A DNA stretch of 64,000 nt from Pseudomonas fluorescens (GCF_900215245.1 NZ_LT907842.1:3720001-3784000), one strand, 5' to 3'. Positions 9,076 to 18,574 are shown, numbered from the stretch's first letter. Notes: generated from the letters alone by a model not told the origin. A program made the numbers and translations.

Positions 9076-9100
9076 AAACGGCGGCCAGAGGCCGCCGTTT
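9076..9100 (-). terminator. Intrinsic terminator after the ndvB-like gene
   Basis: An 11-base perfect stem (9076-9086 with 9090-9100) and a 3-base loop lie 18 bases past the ndvB-like stop. On the minus strand the stem ends in TTTT, the form of a rho-independent terminator. Confidence 0.8.
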
Positions 9101-9118
9101 AGTGCATTGCGCACGTTT

Positions 9119-11710
9119 TTACTCTGCCGTTGCCGGCTCACCCTTCGGTGCCGGTTTTGGCAGCGACGAGAGGAACGCCATGATCAACGCCGCCACGTAC
9201 GGCAGCGATTGCACCAGCAGCATCACGACCCAGAAGCGAATGTCATTGCTCGGCAGGCCCTGCACCAGGTAGATCCCCAGCGCCGCGCCCCACAACAGCA
9301 GCATGATGAACATTTCTTCGCGCGCTTCGGAAATGGCTACCCAGAAGCCGTGGTTATCCGCGTTTTTCGGTGTACGAAAGAACGGGATGCTGGTGGTGAA
9401 GAAGCCATACAGCACCGCCTTGGCGATGGTGTGAGACAACGCCAACCCGGCCAGGGCCGCGCAGAACGCATCCTTGAGGTTCACGCCGACTGCACGGCGG
9501 TACAGGAAGATGATCTTGCCCACCTTGAACACGAACAGCGCCAACGGCGGAATCGCGAAAATCAGCAGCGGCGGATCGACACGGGTCGGCACGATAATCA
9601 TCGCCGCCGACCACAGCAGCGCGCCGACGGTGAAGAAGATATTCATACCGTCCGCCACCCACGGCAACCAGCCCGCGAGGAAGTGGTAGCGCTGGCCACG
9701 GGTCAACTCGGTGCCTTTACCGCGCAAGAGGCTGGCGGTGTGACGCTTGATGATCTGAATCGCCCCGTAGGCCCAGCGGAAACGCTGTTTCTTGAAGTCG
9801 ATAAAGGTGTCCGGCATCAGGCCTTTGCCGTAGCTGTCGTGGTAATACGCCGCCGACAGACCTTTCTCGAACACGCGCAGGCCCAGCTCGGCGTCTTCAC
9901 AGATGCACCAGTCGGCCCAGCCCAGTTCTTCGAGTACCGAGCGACGGGTCATGGTCATGGTGCCGTGCTGGATGATCGCGTCGCGGTCGTTACGGGTGAC
10001 CATGCCGATATGGAAGAAGCCTTTGTATTCCGCGTAGCAGAGCTTCTTGAAGGTGCTTTCGTTCTGGTCGCGATAATCCTGCGGCGACTGCACCACGGCG
10101 ATTTTCGGGTCGGCGAAGTGCGGCACCATGTGCTTGAGCCAGTTCGGCGACACGCAGTAGTCCGAGTCGATCACCGCGATCACTTCGGCATCCTTGGCGG
10201 TGTGCGGGATCAGGTAGTTAAGCGCGCCGCCCTTGAAACCGGCCAAGGGCGAGACGTGGAAGAACTTGAAGCGCGGGCCGAGGGTTTCGCAGTAGTCGCG
10301 CACCGGTTCCCAAACCGCTGGGTCCTTGGTGTTGTTGTCGATGATCAGGACTTCGTAGTCCGGGTAATCGAGGGCGGCCAGCGCGTCGAGGGTCTGTTTG
10401 ACCATCTCCGGCGGCTCGTTGTAGCACGGCACATGGATCGACACTTTCGGGCGGTAGTCCGAATCACCTTCGACCGGCAGGAATTCACGCCGGCGTTTGT
10501 GAGTCCATACCGCTTCCGCCAATTCGTGGGCCTCGGTCAGCAACACGATAAACACGCCCAGCGCGCCGAGGGCCAGCAAGATCCCGACGGTCACACTGAA
10601 CCAGGTGCTGTATTGCTGGCTGTAGTCGTAGCCAATCCACACCAGCACCGACCCGCACAGGAACGCGATGAAGGTCAGGAAGGTCCGGCCACGCTGGCGC
10701 AGGGCCGAGCCGTCGATCATCAGCAAGGTCAGCGAGAGCAGTGCAAGCACCACCGAGCCGATGGCCAGCACGCGCCATTGCGGGATCGCGACCACCGGGC
10801 CTTCAAAGTTGAATTTCTGCTGACGCGCGGCGTTGTACACACCCCAGTAAGCGCCGGCTGAACCTTCGTCACTGACTTTCCACGGCTGGTCGAAGGCCTC
10901 GATCACGAAGTAGTTGTAGCCTTGGCGGTTGAGCTTGTTCACCAGTGTGCGCAGGTAAACCGCCTGGTCTGCCGGGGATGTTTCATTGCCCCCGCGCATG
11001 CGGCCGTTGCTCGGCCAGCCAACCTCCGACAGCAGCAGTGGCTTTTTCGGGAACAGTTTTTTCAGGTCCTTGGCACGGTCGAGTACGTACTGGCCGGCCT
11101 TGTCCACCGGAATGAATTCCCAGAACGGCAGGATGTGCGCGGCAATCAGGTCGACGTGCTTGGCCAGTTGCGGGTTCTTTTCCCAGATGTGCCATTGCTC
11201 GGACGTGGTCACCGGCACTTTTACCGCGGCACGCACGCGGTCCAGCAACACGATCAGCGCTTGTGGGGTGATTTCTTCCCGGAACAACGCTTCGTTACCG
11301 ACCACTACCCGCACGACGCTGCGCGAACTGTTGGCCAGTTCGATGGCGCGCTGGATCTCACGTTCGTTACGTTCAAGGTCCGGGCTGATCCAGATACCCA
11401 GGGTCACGCGCAGGCCGAACTCTTCGGCCAGCTTGGGGATATCGCCCAGGGTGCCGTCGACCGAGTAGGTACGGATGTTGTCCGTCAGCTTGCTCATGAT
11501 CTCGAGGTCGCGACGCATTTCTTCGTCGCTGGGGTACTGGTCTTTCTGCGGGAACTGGCCTTGCTGGAACGGCGAGTAGGAAAACCCGGAGATCTGTTCG
11601 GGCCAGTTGGGGGCAGTGACCGGGCGGTTGATCAGCGCCCAGAAACCGGTAAACAGCGCGGCAATTGCCAGCACCACCACCAGGTTGAGTCCAAATTTAC
11701 GCGATGACAT
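9119..11710 (-). CDS. ndvB: Membrane glycosyltransferase, cyclic beta-1,3-glucan synthase NdvB-like
   Basis: 863 residues. NdvB of Pseudomonas makes periplasmic cyclic beta-glucans linked to biofilm-type drug tolerance. A membrane anchor near residues 7-25 is followed by a GH17-like domain (GFSYSPF, VGNEALFRE, LLLSEVGWPSNG). After further membrane helices comes a GT2 domain with VSIHVPCYNEPPEMV, DNNTKD, the DSDY metal motif, CEDAELGLR and the KQRFRWAYG form of the QxxRW signature. The C-terminal quarter is again membrane helices. ATG at 11710 starts the anchor; an upstream in-frame start adds 22 residues without a hydrophobic segment. The gene is monocistronic and closed by a good terminator. 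The exact glucan is inferred from the family. Confidence 0.88.
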   Translation of the reverse strand: MSSRKFGLNLVVVLAIAALFTGFWALINRPVTAPNWPEQISGFSYSPFQQGQFPQKDQYPSDEEMRRDLEIMSKLTDNIRTYSVDGTLGDIPKLAEEFGLRVTLGIWISPDLERNEREIQRAIELANSSRSVVRVVVGNEALFREEITPQALIVLLDRVRAAVKVPVTTSEQWHIWEKNPQLAKHVDLIAAHILPFWEFIPVDKAGQYVLDRAKDLKKLFPKKPLLLSEVGWPSNGRMRGGNETSPADQAVYLRTLVNKLNRQGYNYFVIEAFDQPWKVSDEGSAGAYWGVYNAARQQKFNFEGPVVAIPQWRVLAIGSVVLALLSLTLLMIDGSALRQRGRTFLTFIAFLCGSVLVWIGYDYSQQYSTWFSVTVGILLALGALGVFIVLLTEAHELAEAVWTHKRRREFLPVEGDSDYRPKVSIHVPCYNEPPEMVKQTLDALAALDYPDYEVLIIDNNTKDPAVWEPVRDYCETLGPRFKFFHVSPLAGFKGGALNYLIPHTAKDAEVIAVIDSDYCVSPNWLKHMVPHFADPKIAVVQSPQDYRDQNESTFKKLCYAEYKGFFHIGMVTRNDRDAIIQHGTMTMTRRSVLEELGWADWCICEDAELGLRVFEKGLSAAYYHDSYGKGLMPDTFIDFKKQRFRWAYGAIQIIKRHTASLLRGKGTELTRGQRYHFLAGWLPWVADGMNIFFTVGALLWSAAMIIVPTRVDPPLLIFAIPPLALFVFKVGKIIFLYRRAVGVNLKDAFCAALAGLALSHTIAKAVLYGFFTTSIPFFRTPKNADNHGFWVAISEAREEMFIMLLLWGAALGIYLVQGLPSNDIRFWVVMLLVQSLPYVAALIMAFLSSLPKPAPKGEPATAE

Positions 11711-11927
11711 GGCGATTTCGGGTTCCAAAGGGTGTGGAACGAAAAGAGGTGTCGGCCTACGCCGAACGGCGCGCATCCTACACCGGCCCGTCCCTGAGCG
11801 TATAGCAGACAGAGAAAAGCCGGACGTTAGTCAGCGAAACACCCGCTAAGTTCTTTACTTGTAGCTTGTCGCTTCGAACTTGTCGCTGCGTAGTCCATAA
11901 TGCGCGCCGGTTTTTGGGGTATTGGTC

Positions 11928-12737
11928 ATGAGCACAGAAGATCCGCGGTTTGCAGGCGTCGCCCGCTTGTATGGCATTGAAGGCCTGGAACGCTTGAAAG
12001 CGGCCCATGTGGCGATCGTCGGCGTCGGCGGCGTAGGGTCTTGGGCGGCGGAAGCCATCGCCCGTTGCGGGGTAGGCGAGATTTCGCTGTTTGACCTGGA
12101 CGATGTCTGTGTCAGCAACAGCAACCGCCAGTTGCACGCCCTGGACAGCACCGTGGGCAAGCCCAAGGTCGAAGTCATGGCCGAGCGCCTGCGCGGCATC
12201 AACCCGGACTGCACGGTGCATGCGGTGGCGGACTTCGTCACGCGCGATACCATGGCCGAATACATCACCCCGAATATCGATTGCGTGATCGACTGCATCG
12301 ACGCCGTCAACGCCAAGGCGGCGCTGATTGCCTGGTGCAAGCGCCGCAAGATCCAGATCATCACCACCGGCGGCGCGGGCGGGCAGATCGACCCGACGCT
12401 GATCCAGGTGTGTGACCTGAACCGCACCTTCAACGACCCGTTGGCGTCGAAAGTGCGCTCCACGCTGCGCCGCGACTACGGTTTCTCGCGCACCGTGACC
12501 CGCCATTACAGCGTGCCGTGTGTGTTCTCTACCGAGCAGCTGCGCTATCCCAAGCCGGACGGCAGCATCTGTTTGCAGAAAAGTTTTGTCGGTGACGGCG
12601 TGAAGCTGGACTGCGCCGGTGGGTTTGGCGCGGTGATGATGGTGACGGCCACCTTCGGCATGGTGGCGGCGACCAAGGCCGTGGACAAGATTGTCGCCGG
12701 GGTGCGCAGGCCGTCTGAGCGGGTCAAACCCACTTAA
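11928..12737 (+). CDS. tcdA: tRNA threonylcarbamoyladenosine dehydratase TcdA
   Basis: 269 residues of the E1-like ThiF/MoeB fold. TcdA (CsdL) uses ATP to cyclise t6A37 of tRNA to ct6A. The nucleotide-binding loop is GVGGVGSWA near residues 32-40, followed by the E1-type DLDDVCVSNSNRQ and the adenylation region LDCAGGFGAVMMVTATFG near the end. ATG at 11928 is preferred to an upstream TTG two codons earlier; GGGGT lies about 7 bases before it. In other bacteria TcdA works with the CsdA-CsdE sulfur system, and here csdE and csdA lie just downstream on the opposite strand, convergent, separated by a REPIN. The pairing supports the assignment. Confidence 0.95.
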   Translation: MSTEDPRFAGVARLYGIEGLERLKAAHVAIVGVGGVGSWAAEAIARCGVGEISLFDLDDVCVSNSNRQLHALDSTVGKPKVEVMAERLRGINPDCTVHAVADFVTRDTMAEYITPNIDCVIDCIDAVNAKAALIAWCKRRKIQIITTGGAGGQIDPTLIQVCDLNRTFNDPLASKVRSTLRRDYGFSRTVTRHYSVPCVFSTEQLRYPKPDGSICLQKSFVGDGVKLDCAGGFGAVMMVTATFGMVAATKAVDKIVAGVRRPSERVKPT

Positions 12738-12764
12738 ATCTTACAGCCGAACATAGATCGAAAT

Positions 12765-12851
12765 GTGCGAGCGGGCTTGCTCGCGAAGGCAGAGTGTCAG
12801 TCGATACATCATTGACTGAACCAGCGCATTCGCGAGCAAGCCCGCTCCCAC
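12765..12851. repeat. REPIN (paired REP palindromes)
   Basis: Ends GTGCGAGCGGGCTTGCTCGC and the complementary GCGAGCAAGCCCGCTCCCAC, with one mismatch in the outer stem. Same class as the elements at 6360 and 43419. It sits between the convergent tcdA and csdE stops and may serve as their shared hairpin. Confidence 0.92.
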
Positions 12852-12859
12852 ATTTAGTC

Positions 12860-13267
12860 TTATGTACGGCTCAATTCCCGCATGCGCTGCAGGACTGCAT
12901 TGAGGCCATTACTGCGTGACGGCGACAACTGTCGCGACAGCCCCAACTGTGCAAACCAGTCAGGCAGGTCGACGGCCTGCAACTCGGCCGCAGACAGCCC
13001 GTTGACCCGTGCCAGCAGCAATGCCACCAAGCCACGAATCATCCGCGCCTCGCTGCTCGCGGCAAACTGCCAGTGACCGGCCTGCAAGCGGCCGACCAAC
13101 CACACCAGGCTTTCACAGCCCTGCACCAGGTTGGCGTCGACCTTGTCCGCATCCGCCAAAGCCGGCAACCGCTCGCCCCATTGCATCAGCATCCGGGCGC
13201 GTTGCTCCCAGCTGCCCACGGCTTGAAACGACTCCAGCGCGCTGACGGCCTCCACCGGCAAGCTCAT
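12860..13267 (-). CDS. csdE: SufE/CsdE family sulfur acceptor
   Basis: 135 residues. CsdE accepts persulfide sulfur from the cysteine desulfurase CsdA through one Cys and stimulates its activity. The acceptor Cys is seen at residue 51 in LVQGCESLVWL, the family signature, and the second conserved block ARMIRGLVALLLARVNG follows. The length is typical for SufE/CsdE proteins. Its ATG overlaps the csdA stop (ATGA), so the two are translated together. No iron-sulfur scaffold genes are adjacent, which fits the CSD system rather than SUF. Confidence 0.93.
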   Translation of the reverse strand: MSLPVEAVSALESFQAVGSWEQRARMLMQWGERLPALADADKVDANLVQGCESLVWLVGRLQAGHWQFAASSEARMIRGLVALLLARVNGLSAAELQAVDLPDWFAQLGLSRQLSPSRSNGLNAVLQRMRELSRT

Positions 13268-14469
13268 CGCAACATATCCAGCGCCTGGTCCAGCGCTTCA
13301 AAGAAACGCTCCAGGTCATCGGAATCGTTGTACAGCGCCAGGGACACGCGGATCGCCCCCGACAACTGCATGGCCTTGAGCAGCGGCATCGCACAATGGT
13401 GCCCGGCCCGCACGGCAATGCCTTGCTCGGTGAGCAGGTGCGCAAGGTCGGCGTTATGCACGCCGTCCACCACAAAACTGGCCAAAGCGACCTGCGGCGA
13501 GCCCAAGACGCGGATGCCATTGCGTGCCTGCAACCCGCGCAGCAGGTAGTCGTGCAGCGCGGCTTCATGGGCGACCACTGCCGGCTGATCCAGCGAACTC
13601 AGGTAATCCAGCGTAGCGCCCAGGCCGATCACGCCGGCAATCGGCGGCGTGCCGGCTTCAAAGCCCAGCGGGGCAGGGCGAAAGCTGGCGCTTTGGTAGT
13701 CCGCCTGTTGCACCATCTCGCCGCCAAACTGCCAGTGACGCAGGTGGTGCAGGGCCTCGTTGCGCCCATACAGCACGCCGACGCCGTCCGGGCCGTAGAG
13801 TTTGTGGCTGGAAAATACATAAAAGTCGCACCCCAGGGCCTGCACATCGTGCCGACCATGGACGATGCCTTGAGCGCCATCGACCACGGTCAGTGCGCCT
13901 TGGTTCTTGGCGAGTGCCAGCAAGGCCTCCAGCGGTTGCCAGGCGCCCAGCACGTTGGACAACTGGCTCACCGCCAGCAGGCGGGTGCGCGGGCCGACCA
14001 AGGTGGTGGCGGCGTCAAGGTCAATCACGCCGTCATCACCCAGCGGCAATACCACCAGCGTGAGCGCGCGACGTTTGGCCAATTGCTGCCAGGGCAGCAG
14101 GTTGGCGTGGTGTTCCAGGGCGCTGATGACAATCTCATCGCCCGCATTGAATAAATGCTCCAGGCCATAAGCCAGGAGGTTCAGCGCAGAGGTTGCGCCG
14201 TGGGTAAAGATGATTTGCCCGCTGTCACCTGCGTTCAACCACTGCGCGACCTTGCTGCGACTGTCTTCAAACGCCTGGGTCGCATGGGCGCCGGGCAAAT
14301 GCTGGGCACGGTGCACATTGGCGGCGCCGTTAGCGTAGTAATGGCTGATGGCATCCAGCAGGGCTTGGGGTTTTTGCGTGGTCGCGGCGTTGTCCAGGTA
14401 GGTCTGGTCTTGCCGTTGCAGGGTGGCGATGGCCGGAAAATCGGCGCGCCAGGGAGAGGGCACAAGCAT
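13264..14469 (-). CDS. csdA: Cysteine desulfurase CsdA
   Basis: 401 residues, class II NifS-like PLP enzyme that takes sulfur from cysteine as an enzyme-bound persulfide. The PLP lysine is in FSSHKLYGPDG and the catalytic Cys in VRAGHHCAMPLL, inside the short-loop form typical of CsdA/SufS. The N-terminal substrate motif YLDNAATTQKP is present. ATG at 14469 is used; a TTG three codons upstream is also possible and no strong ribosome site decides between them. Forms a two-gene operon with csdE by a 4-base overlap. The sulfur may serve the nearby tRNA modification enzyme TcdA's partner pathway; that link is by analogy. Confidence 0.95.
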   Translation of the reverse strand: MLVPSPWRADFPAIATLQRQDQTYLDNAATTQKPQALLDAISHYYANGAANVHRAQHLPGAHATQAFEDSRSKVAQWLNAGDSGQIIFTHGATSALNLLAYGLEHLFNAGDEIVISALEHHANLLPWQQLAKRRALTLVVLPLGDDGVIDLDAATTLVGPRTRLLAVSQLSNVLGAWQPLEALLALAKNQGALTVVDGAQGIVHGRHDVQALGCDFYVFSSHKLYGPDGVGVLYGRNEALHHLRHWQFGGEMVQQADYQSASFRPAPLGFEAGTPPIAGVIGLGATLDYLSSLDQPAVVAHEAALHDYLLRGLQARNGIRVLGSPQVALASFVVDGVHNADLAHLLTEQGIAVRAGHHCAMPLLKAMQLSGAIRVSLALYNDSDDLERFFEALDQALDMLR

Positions 14470-14538
14470 GGTGTTCAAGACTCGTATAAGCGAGCCGCAA
14501 CCCGAAGGCGCGGCCCGCTAGTGGCATCGAGTGGCTGC

Positions 14539-15573
14539 TTAGTTGTGAGCGTGCAGCGCTTCGTTCAGTTCGATGGCCGATTTGTGGGTTTTGCACTCCA
14601 CGGCACCGGTCTCGGAATTACGGCGGAACAGCAGGTCAGGTTGACCGGCCAGCTCACGCGCCTTGACCACTTTGACCAGTTGGTTCTGCTCGTCCAGCAG
14701 TGCGACTTTGGTTCCGGCGGTGATGTACAGGCCCGATTCCACGGTGTTGCGGTCGCCTAACGGGATGCCGGTGCCGGCGTTGGCGCCGATCAGGCAGCCT
14801 TCGCCGACCTTGATCACAATGTTGCCGCCACCCGACAGGGTGCCCATGGTCGAGCAGCCGCCGCCCAGGTCCGAACCCTTGCCGACGAAGACGCCAGCCG
14901 ATACCCGGCCTTCGATCATGCCCGGGCCTTCGGTGCCAGCGTTGAAGTTGACGAAACCTTCGTGCATCACGGTGGTGCCTTCGCCCACGTAGGCGCCCAG
15001 GCGGATACGCGCAGCGTCAGCGATACGCACGCCGGCCGGTACCACGTAGTCGGTCATTTTCGGGAACTTGTCCACCGAGAACACTTCCAGCAGCTCGCCA
15101 CGCAGGCGGGCTTCCAACTGACGTTCGGCCAGCTCATTGATGTCGATGGCGCCCTGGCTGGTCCAGGCCACGTTCGGCAGTTGCGGGAACACACCGGCGA
15201 GGCTCAGGCCGTGCGGCTTGACCAGGCGATGGGACAGCAGGTGCAGCTTGAGGTAGGCCTCAGGCGTGGAGGTCAGTGCAGCGTCTTCGGCCAACAGGGT
15301 CGCGACCAGCGGCGTGTGGCTTTCAGCCAGGCGGCTCAGCAGGGCGGCTTGGGCAGCGTCGACGCCTTTGAGTGCGTCAGCCAGTTGCAGGGCCTGGGAG
15401 ACGGTGAACGTAATGGCCTGGTTACCTTCGGTGTACCCGAGGATCGGCGCGATGGCCGCGACGATTTCGGCCGACGGGTTGAGCAGCGGTTGTGCGTAAA
15501 ACACTTCCAGCCAAGCACCTTGGCGGTTCTGAGTGCCGACGCCGAAGCCCAGGCTGAACAGGGAATTGGACAT
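14539..15573 (-). CDS. dapD: 2,3,4,5-tetrahydropyridine-2,6-dicarboxylate N-succinyltransferase DapD
   Basis: 344 residues, the longer DapD form usual in Pseudomonas. It adds a succinyl group from succinyl-CoA to tetrahydrodipicolinate in the lysine/DAP pathway. The C-terminal half is a left-handed beta helix made of hexapeptide repeats: VRIADAARIRLGAYVGEGTT, then MIEGRVSAGVFVGKGSDLGG and NIVIKVGEGCLIGANAGTG. ATG at 15573 has GAGG 8 bases upstream; the in-frame upstream extension overlaps the next gene and is unlikely to be translated. It lies 31 bases downstream of the ArsC-family gene on the same strand, so they probably share a transcript. Confidence 0.96.
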   Translation of the reverse strand: MSNSLFSLGFGVGTQNRQGAWLEVFYAQPLLNPSAEIVAAIAPILGYTEGNQAITFTVSQALQLADALKGVDAAQAALLSRLAESHTPLVATLLAEDAALTSTPEAYLKLHLLSHRLVKPHGLSLAGVFPQLPNVAWTSQGAIDINELAERQLEARLRGELLEVFSVDKFPKMTDYVVPAGVRIADAARIRLGAYVGEGTTVMHEGFVNFNAGTEGPGMIEGRVSAGVFVGKGSDLGGGCSTMGTLSGGGNIVIKVGEGCLIGANAGTGIPLGDRNTVESGLYITAGTKVALLDEQNQLVKVVKARELAGQPDLLFRRNSETGAVECKTHKSAIELNEALHAHN

Positions 15574-15604
15574 GCTGTTACCTCTACAAAAATGGAAGGC
15601 TGGC

Positions 15605-15967
15605 CTACTTGAGGGCCGCCGAATAACTATCTGGCTTGAAGCCAATCAGGGTTCTGTCACCGAGATCAAGCACCGGGCGCTTGATCATCGAGGGTTGTGC
15701 GAGCATCAATTCAATGGCTTTCGACTGATCGAGATCGGCTTTGCGTTCGTCTTCGAGTTTGCGAAAGGTGGTGCCCGCACGGTTCAAAACCACCTGCCAA
15801 CCGTGCTCGTTGCACCATTGGGTCAAGTGTTCGCGGTCGATACCGGCCGTTTTGTAGTCGTGGAACGCATAGCTCACAGCGTGCTCATCGAGCCAGGTGC
15901 GGGCCTTTTTCATGGTGTCGCAGGCTTTGATGCCGAAAAGGTGCAACGTTTTGCTTGAAGCGGTCAA
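15605..15967 (-). CDS. ArsC/Spx family reductase-like protein (YffB type)
   Basis: About 120 residues with a thioredoxin-like fold of the ArsC/Spx family. The N-terminal motif is LFGIKACDTMKKARTWLDEH, with a single Cys; the CxxC form is absent. The family residues TTFRKL and PSMIKRPVLD, which hold the conserved Arg/Pro substrate site, are present. YffB-like proteins bind glutathione but their role is not settled; arsenate reduction is not implied. The start is taken as TTG at 15967, with a G-rich stretch a few bases upstream; no ATG lies before the motif. It is directly upstream of dapD on the same strand. Confidence 0.82.
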   Translation of the reverse strand: MTASSKTLHLFGIKACDTMKKARTWLDEHAVSYAFHDYKTAGIDREHLTQWCNEHGWQVVLNRAGTTFRKLEDERKADLDQSKAIELMLAQPSMIKRPVLDLGDRTLIGFKPDSYSAALK

Positions 15968-16181
15968 GGAATTGCCCCCCTTTGGGCCAATGGAAAACGA
16001 AAGGTCTCGGATTATGCCATGCCTGGCGCATTTGGGTGCCGCTGGTCAGCATCGTGCGACGTTTGTGCAAAAGCCAGCACGCAGCATAGGCAAGTAACAT
16101 AGCCGGGTAATATGGCACTTCAACGGCCAGTTGTTGCCTGATGTGTGTCGTTGCAAGTCGATTGTCCGGGAAACCCGCGTT

Positions 16182-17825
16182 ATGCAAACCGCCTATACCG
16201 TTCTTATCCTGTTGATGCTGGTCAGCGTTTCGCGTCTTGTCGGGCGTGTGATTCCTCTACCTTTACCCTTGGTGCAGATCGCTGCGGGTGCCTTGTTGGC
16301 CTGGCCGACCTTGGGGCTGCATGTGGCGCTGGACCCCGAACTGTTCCTGTTTCTGTTTTTGCCGCCCTTGTTGTTCTCCGATGGCTGGCGCATGCCCAAG
16401 CGCGAGTTGTGGCGATTACGCGGTCCGATTCTGACGTTGGCGGTGGGCTTGGTGCTGTTCACCGTGGTCGGCGCTGGCTACTTCATTCATTGGATTTTGC
16501 CGGCGATCCCGTTGCCGGTGGCCTTCGCCCTCGCCGCGGTTCTATCACCGACGGATGCTGTGGCGGTGTCAGCCATTGCTCAAAATCGTTTGCCCAAGCC
16601 GCTGATGCACATGCTCCAGGGCGAAGCGTTGATGAACGATGCCTCGGGTCTGGTGACCTTCAAGTTCGCCCTGGCGGCGGCATTGACCGGCGTGTTCTCC
16701 CTGGCGGATGCCAGCCTGACCTTCGTGCTGGTTGCCGTGGGTGGCCTGGCGGTGGGCGTGGCACTGAGCTGGCTGGTCGGCCGGCTGCGCACATGGATGA
16801 TCGCGCGGGGCTGGGACGACCCGGCCACTCACGTGGTGTTCATGTTGCTGCTGCCGTTTGCCGCCTATGTATTGGCTGAACGCCTGGGCGCCTCGGGCAT
16901 TCTCTCGGCGGTGGCGGCGGGCATGATGCAAAGCTGGCTCGACCTGTTGCCACGCCAGACCAGTACACGTTTGCTCAACCGCAGTGTCTGGTCGCTGCTC
17001 GAGTTTGCGTTCAACGGGCTGATCTTCCTGTTGTTGGGCCTGCAACTGCCCGACATCATCAAGGCCGTGGTCAGTCATGAGCCGACGCTGTGGCCCGCCT
17101 TGTTGTATCGCTGCATGGAGGTGGTGGCGATCTTCCTGGTGCTGGTGGTGCTGCGCTTTATCTGGGTGCAGAGCATCTGGCGACTGTCAGGCCTGCTGCG
17201 TCGATTACGTGGGAAAAGCGAACTGACCCTGGTGCCGACCGCCCGTTCCTGCTGGCTGCTGACCGTCGGTGGGGTGCGTGGGGCGGTGACCCTGGCGGGT
17301 GTGATGTCGGTGCCTTTGCTGCTGGCGCCGGGGCAGGATTTTCCTGAGCGTGACCTGCTGATTTTCATCGCGGCCGGCGTGATTCTGCTGTCATTGATCG
17401 CCGCCTGTATCGCCCTGCCGTTGCTGTTGCGCGGCATCGAACAGAGCCCCGACGAAAAGCGCCATAACGAGGTGCGTGAGGCGTGGAAAAAGACCGCCGT
17501 GGCGGCAATCCATGCCCTTGAAGCTGAAGAGCCGGCAGAGACCGAAACCCAGGACGCTGCCCAGGCGGCGTTGGCCGCTGAGCTCAAGGCGCGGCTGATG
17601 TCGGAATATCGCCATCAATTGGAGGTGTTCAACGACTCCGCCGAAGCCCAGGCGCTGGCGCAGCAGATGGACCAGTTGGAGCGCAAGTTGCGGCTCAAGG
17701 CCCTGCGCGCGCAGCGCTTGGAGTTGTACAGCCTGAGTCGCCATCATCAGATTGGTGATGATGTACTTCGAGAAGTATTGGCGGACCTGGACATGAGTGA
17801 AGCGAACTTGGGCAGTATTAAATAA
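16182..17825 (+). CDS. CPA1-family sodium/proton antiporter
   Basis: 547 residues with about 12 membrane helices in the first 420 and a charged cytoplasmic tail rich in Glu and Ala. CPA1 antiporters exchange Na+ or K+ for protons. Ion-site motifs are visible: LSPTDAVAVSAI and EALMNDASGLVTF, plus GGVRGAVTLAGVMS near residue 363. ATG at 16182 starts directly at the first helix; an upstream in-frame start adds 17 hydrophilic residues and is less likely. It resembles the Na+/H+ antiporter gene found near dapC in other pseudomonads. The stop is one base from the ancestral stop of the convergent protease gene. Confidence 0.93.
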   Translation: MQTAYTVLILLMLVSVSRLVGRVIPLPLPLVQIAAGALLAWPTLGLHVALDPELFLFLFLPPLLFSDGWRMPKRELWRLRGPILTLAVGLVLFTVVGAGYFIHWILPAIPLPVAFALAAVLSPTDAVAVSAIAQNRLPKPLMHMLQGEALMNDASGLVTFKFALAAALTGVFSLADASLTFVLVAVGGLAVGVALSWLVGRLRTWMIARGWDDPATHVVFMLLLPFAAYVLAERLGASGILSAVAAGMMQSWLDLLPRQTSTRLLNRSVWSLLEFAFNGLIFLLLGLQLPDIIKAVVSHEPTLWPALLYRCMEVVAIFLVLVVLRFIWVQSIWRLSGLLRRLRGKSELTLVPTARSCWLLTVGGVRGAVTLAGVMSVPLLLAPGQDFPERDLLIFIAAGVILLSLIAACIALPLLLRGIEQSPDEKRHNEVREAWKKTAVAAIHALEAEEPAETETQDAAQAALAAELKARLMSEYRHQLEVFNDSAEAQALAQQMDQLERKLRLKALRAQRLELYSLSRHHQIGDDVLREVLADLDMSEANLGSIK

Positions 17826-17826
17826 C

Positions 17827-18574
17827 TCAGGTGTTGATCATCGCCCGGATCGAGGTGTTCAGCAGTTTTCCGAAGAGTGAATTATCCGCTGGGTAGAGTG
17901 ACTGCATGAAGCGCTTATCGCCCTCGGACAGGTTTGCCGTTGCTGAGCCATGAGGCGGGAAATCGGTAGTGCATGATGGAGTTCTGATCGTAGGGCGAGA
18001 CGCTTACTTTATCGTGCGTAAGTTTCTGAAGGATGTTGTGATCGGCTTGCCATGGGGATTTTCCCCGCGCCTCATAATCCTCATAAATCTGTTGTTCATT
18101 GAATGCCAATGGTTGATCAGGGTGCTGGTGTTCATGCTTCAAACCCAGGGCATGCCCGAACTCATGCTGGATCGTGGCCGCGATGTTGGCCGGCGAGCCC
18201 TTAAAGCCAATGCTCATTGTGGGAGTAGGCTGCGCTACTTTTTTGGCATCGGTGCCCACCTTTGACCATGCGCTACTGGCGTGATTGTTCGCGATGATTC
18301 TGATGTCGCCGTTGGCGGTATCAACAAATTTGAAATAGAGATTGGTGTGTGGGGCGCCCACATGATTAATGTTGTGCTTTACCCACTTCTTTTGTTCTTG
18401 CGTCATGTTCAACAAAGCAATGTTCAAAACTGAATGTTGAGGCCATGTTTTGGCGGGATCCGCTACGCCGCGTTTATTTCTGATGAGGGCGGGGTGTGGG
18501 GGTTCGACGGCGTCGGCTGGCGCGTCGTGCACAGCATAGGCAGGCGCGTAATGGGCCGGGATTGGAAACGTCAT
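17827..18574 (-). pseudogene. Astacin-like zinc metalloprotease with C-terminal frameshift
   Basis: The intact frame covers 17915-18574 (219 residues). It holds the metzincin zinc motif HEFGHALGLKH (residues 137-147, followed by EHQH) and a Met-turn SIMHY (199-203), so the catalytic core is present. The frame then ends in SNGKPVRGR. In the next frame the minus strand continues from about 17931 with LSEGDKRFMQSLYP and goes on to a TGA at 17827-17829, adding 34 residues of the kind that close astacin-like domains. A net one-base gain or two-base loss near 17931-17932 explains this. No signal peptide is evident. The gene is richer in A and T than its neighbours, hinting at separate origin. A sequencing error or a still-active short form is possible. 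Confidence 0.78.

Noticed and set aside
9107..10861. 584-codon open frame on the plus strand over the ndvB-like gene
   Set aside because: Composition is His/Arg/Gln-rich, typical of antisense frames; ndvB motifs are certain on the minus strand.
14490..14518. GC-rich hairpin between dapD and csdA
   Set aside because: The stem has a mismatch and no T-run on the minus strand, so it is not reported as a terminator.
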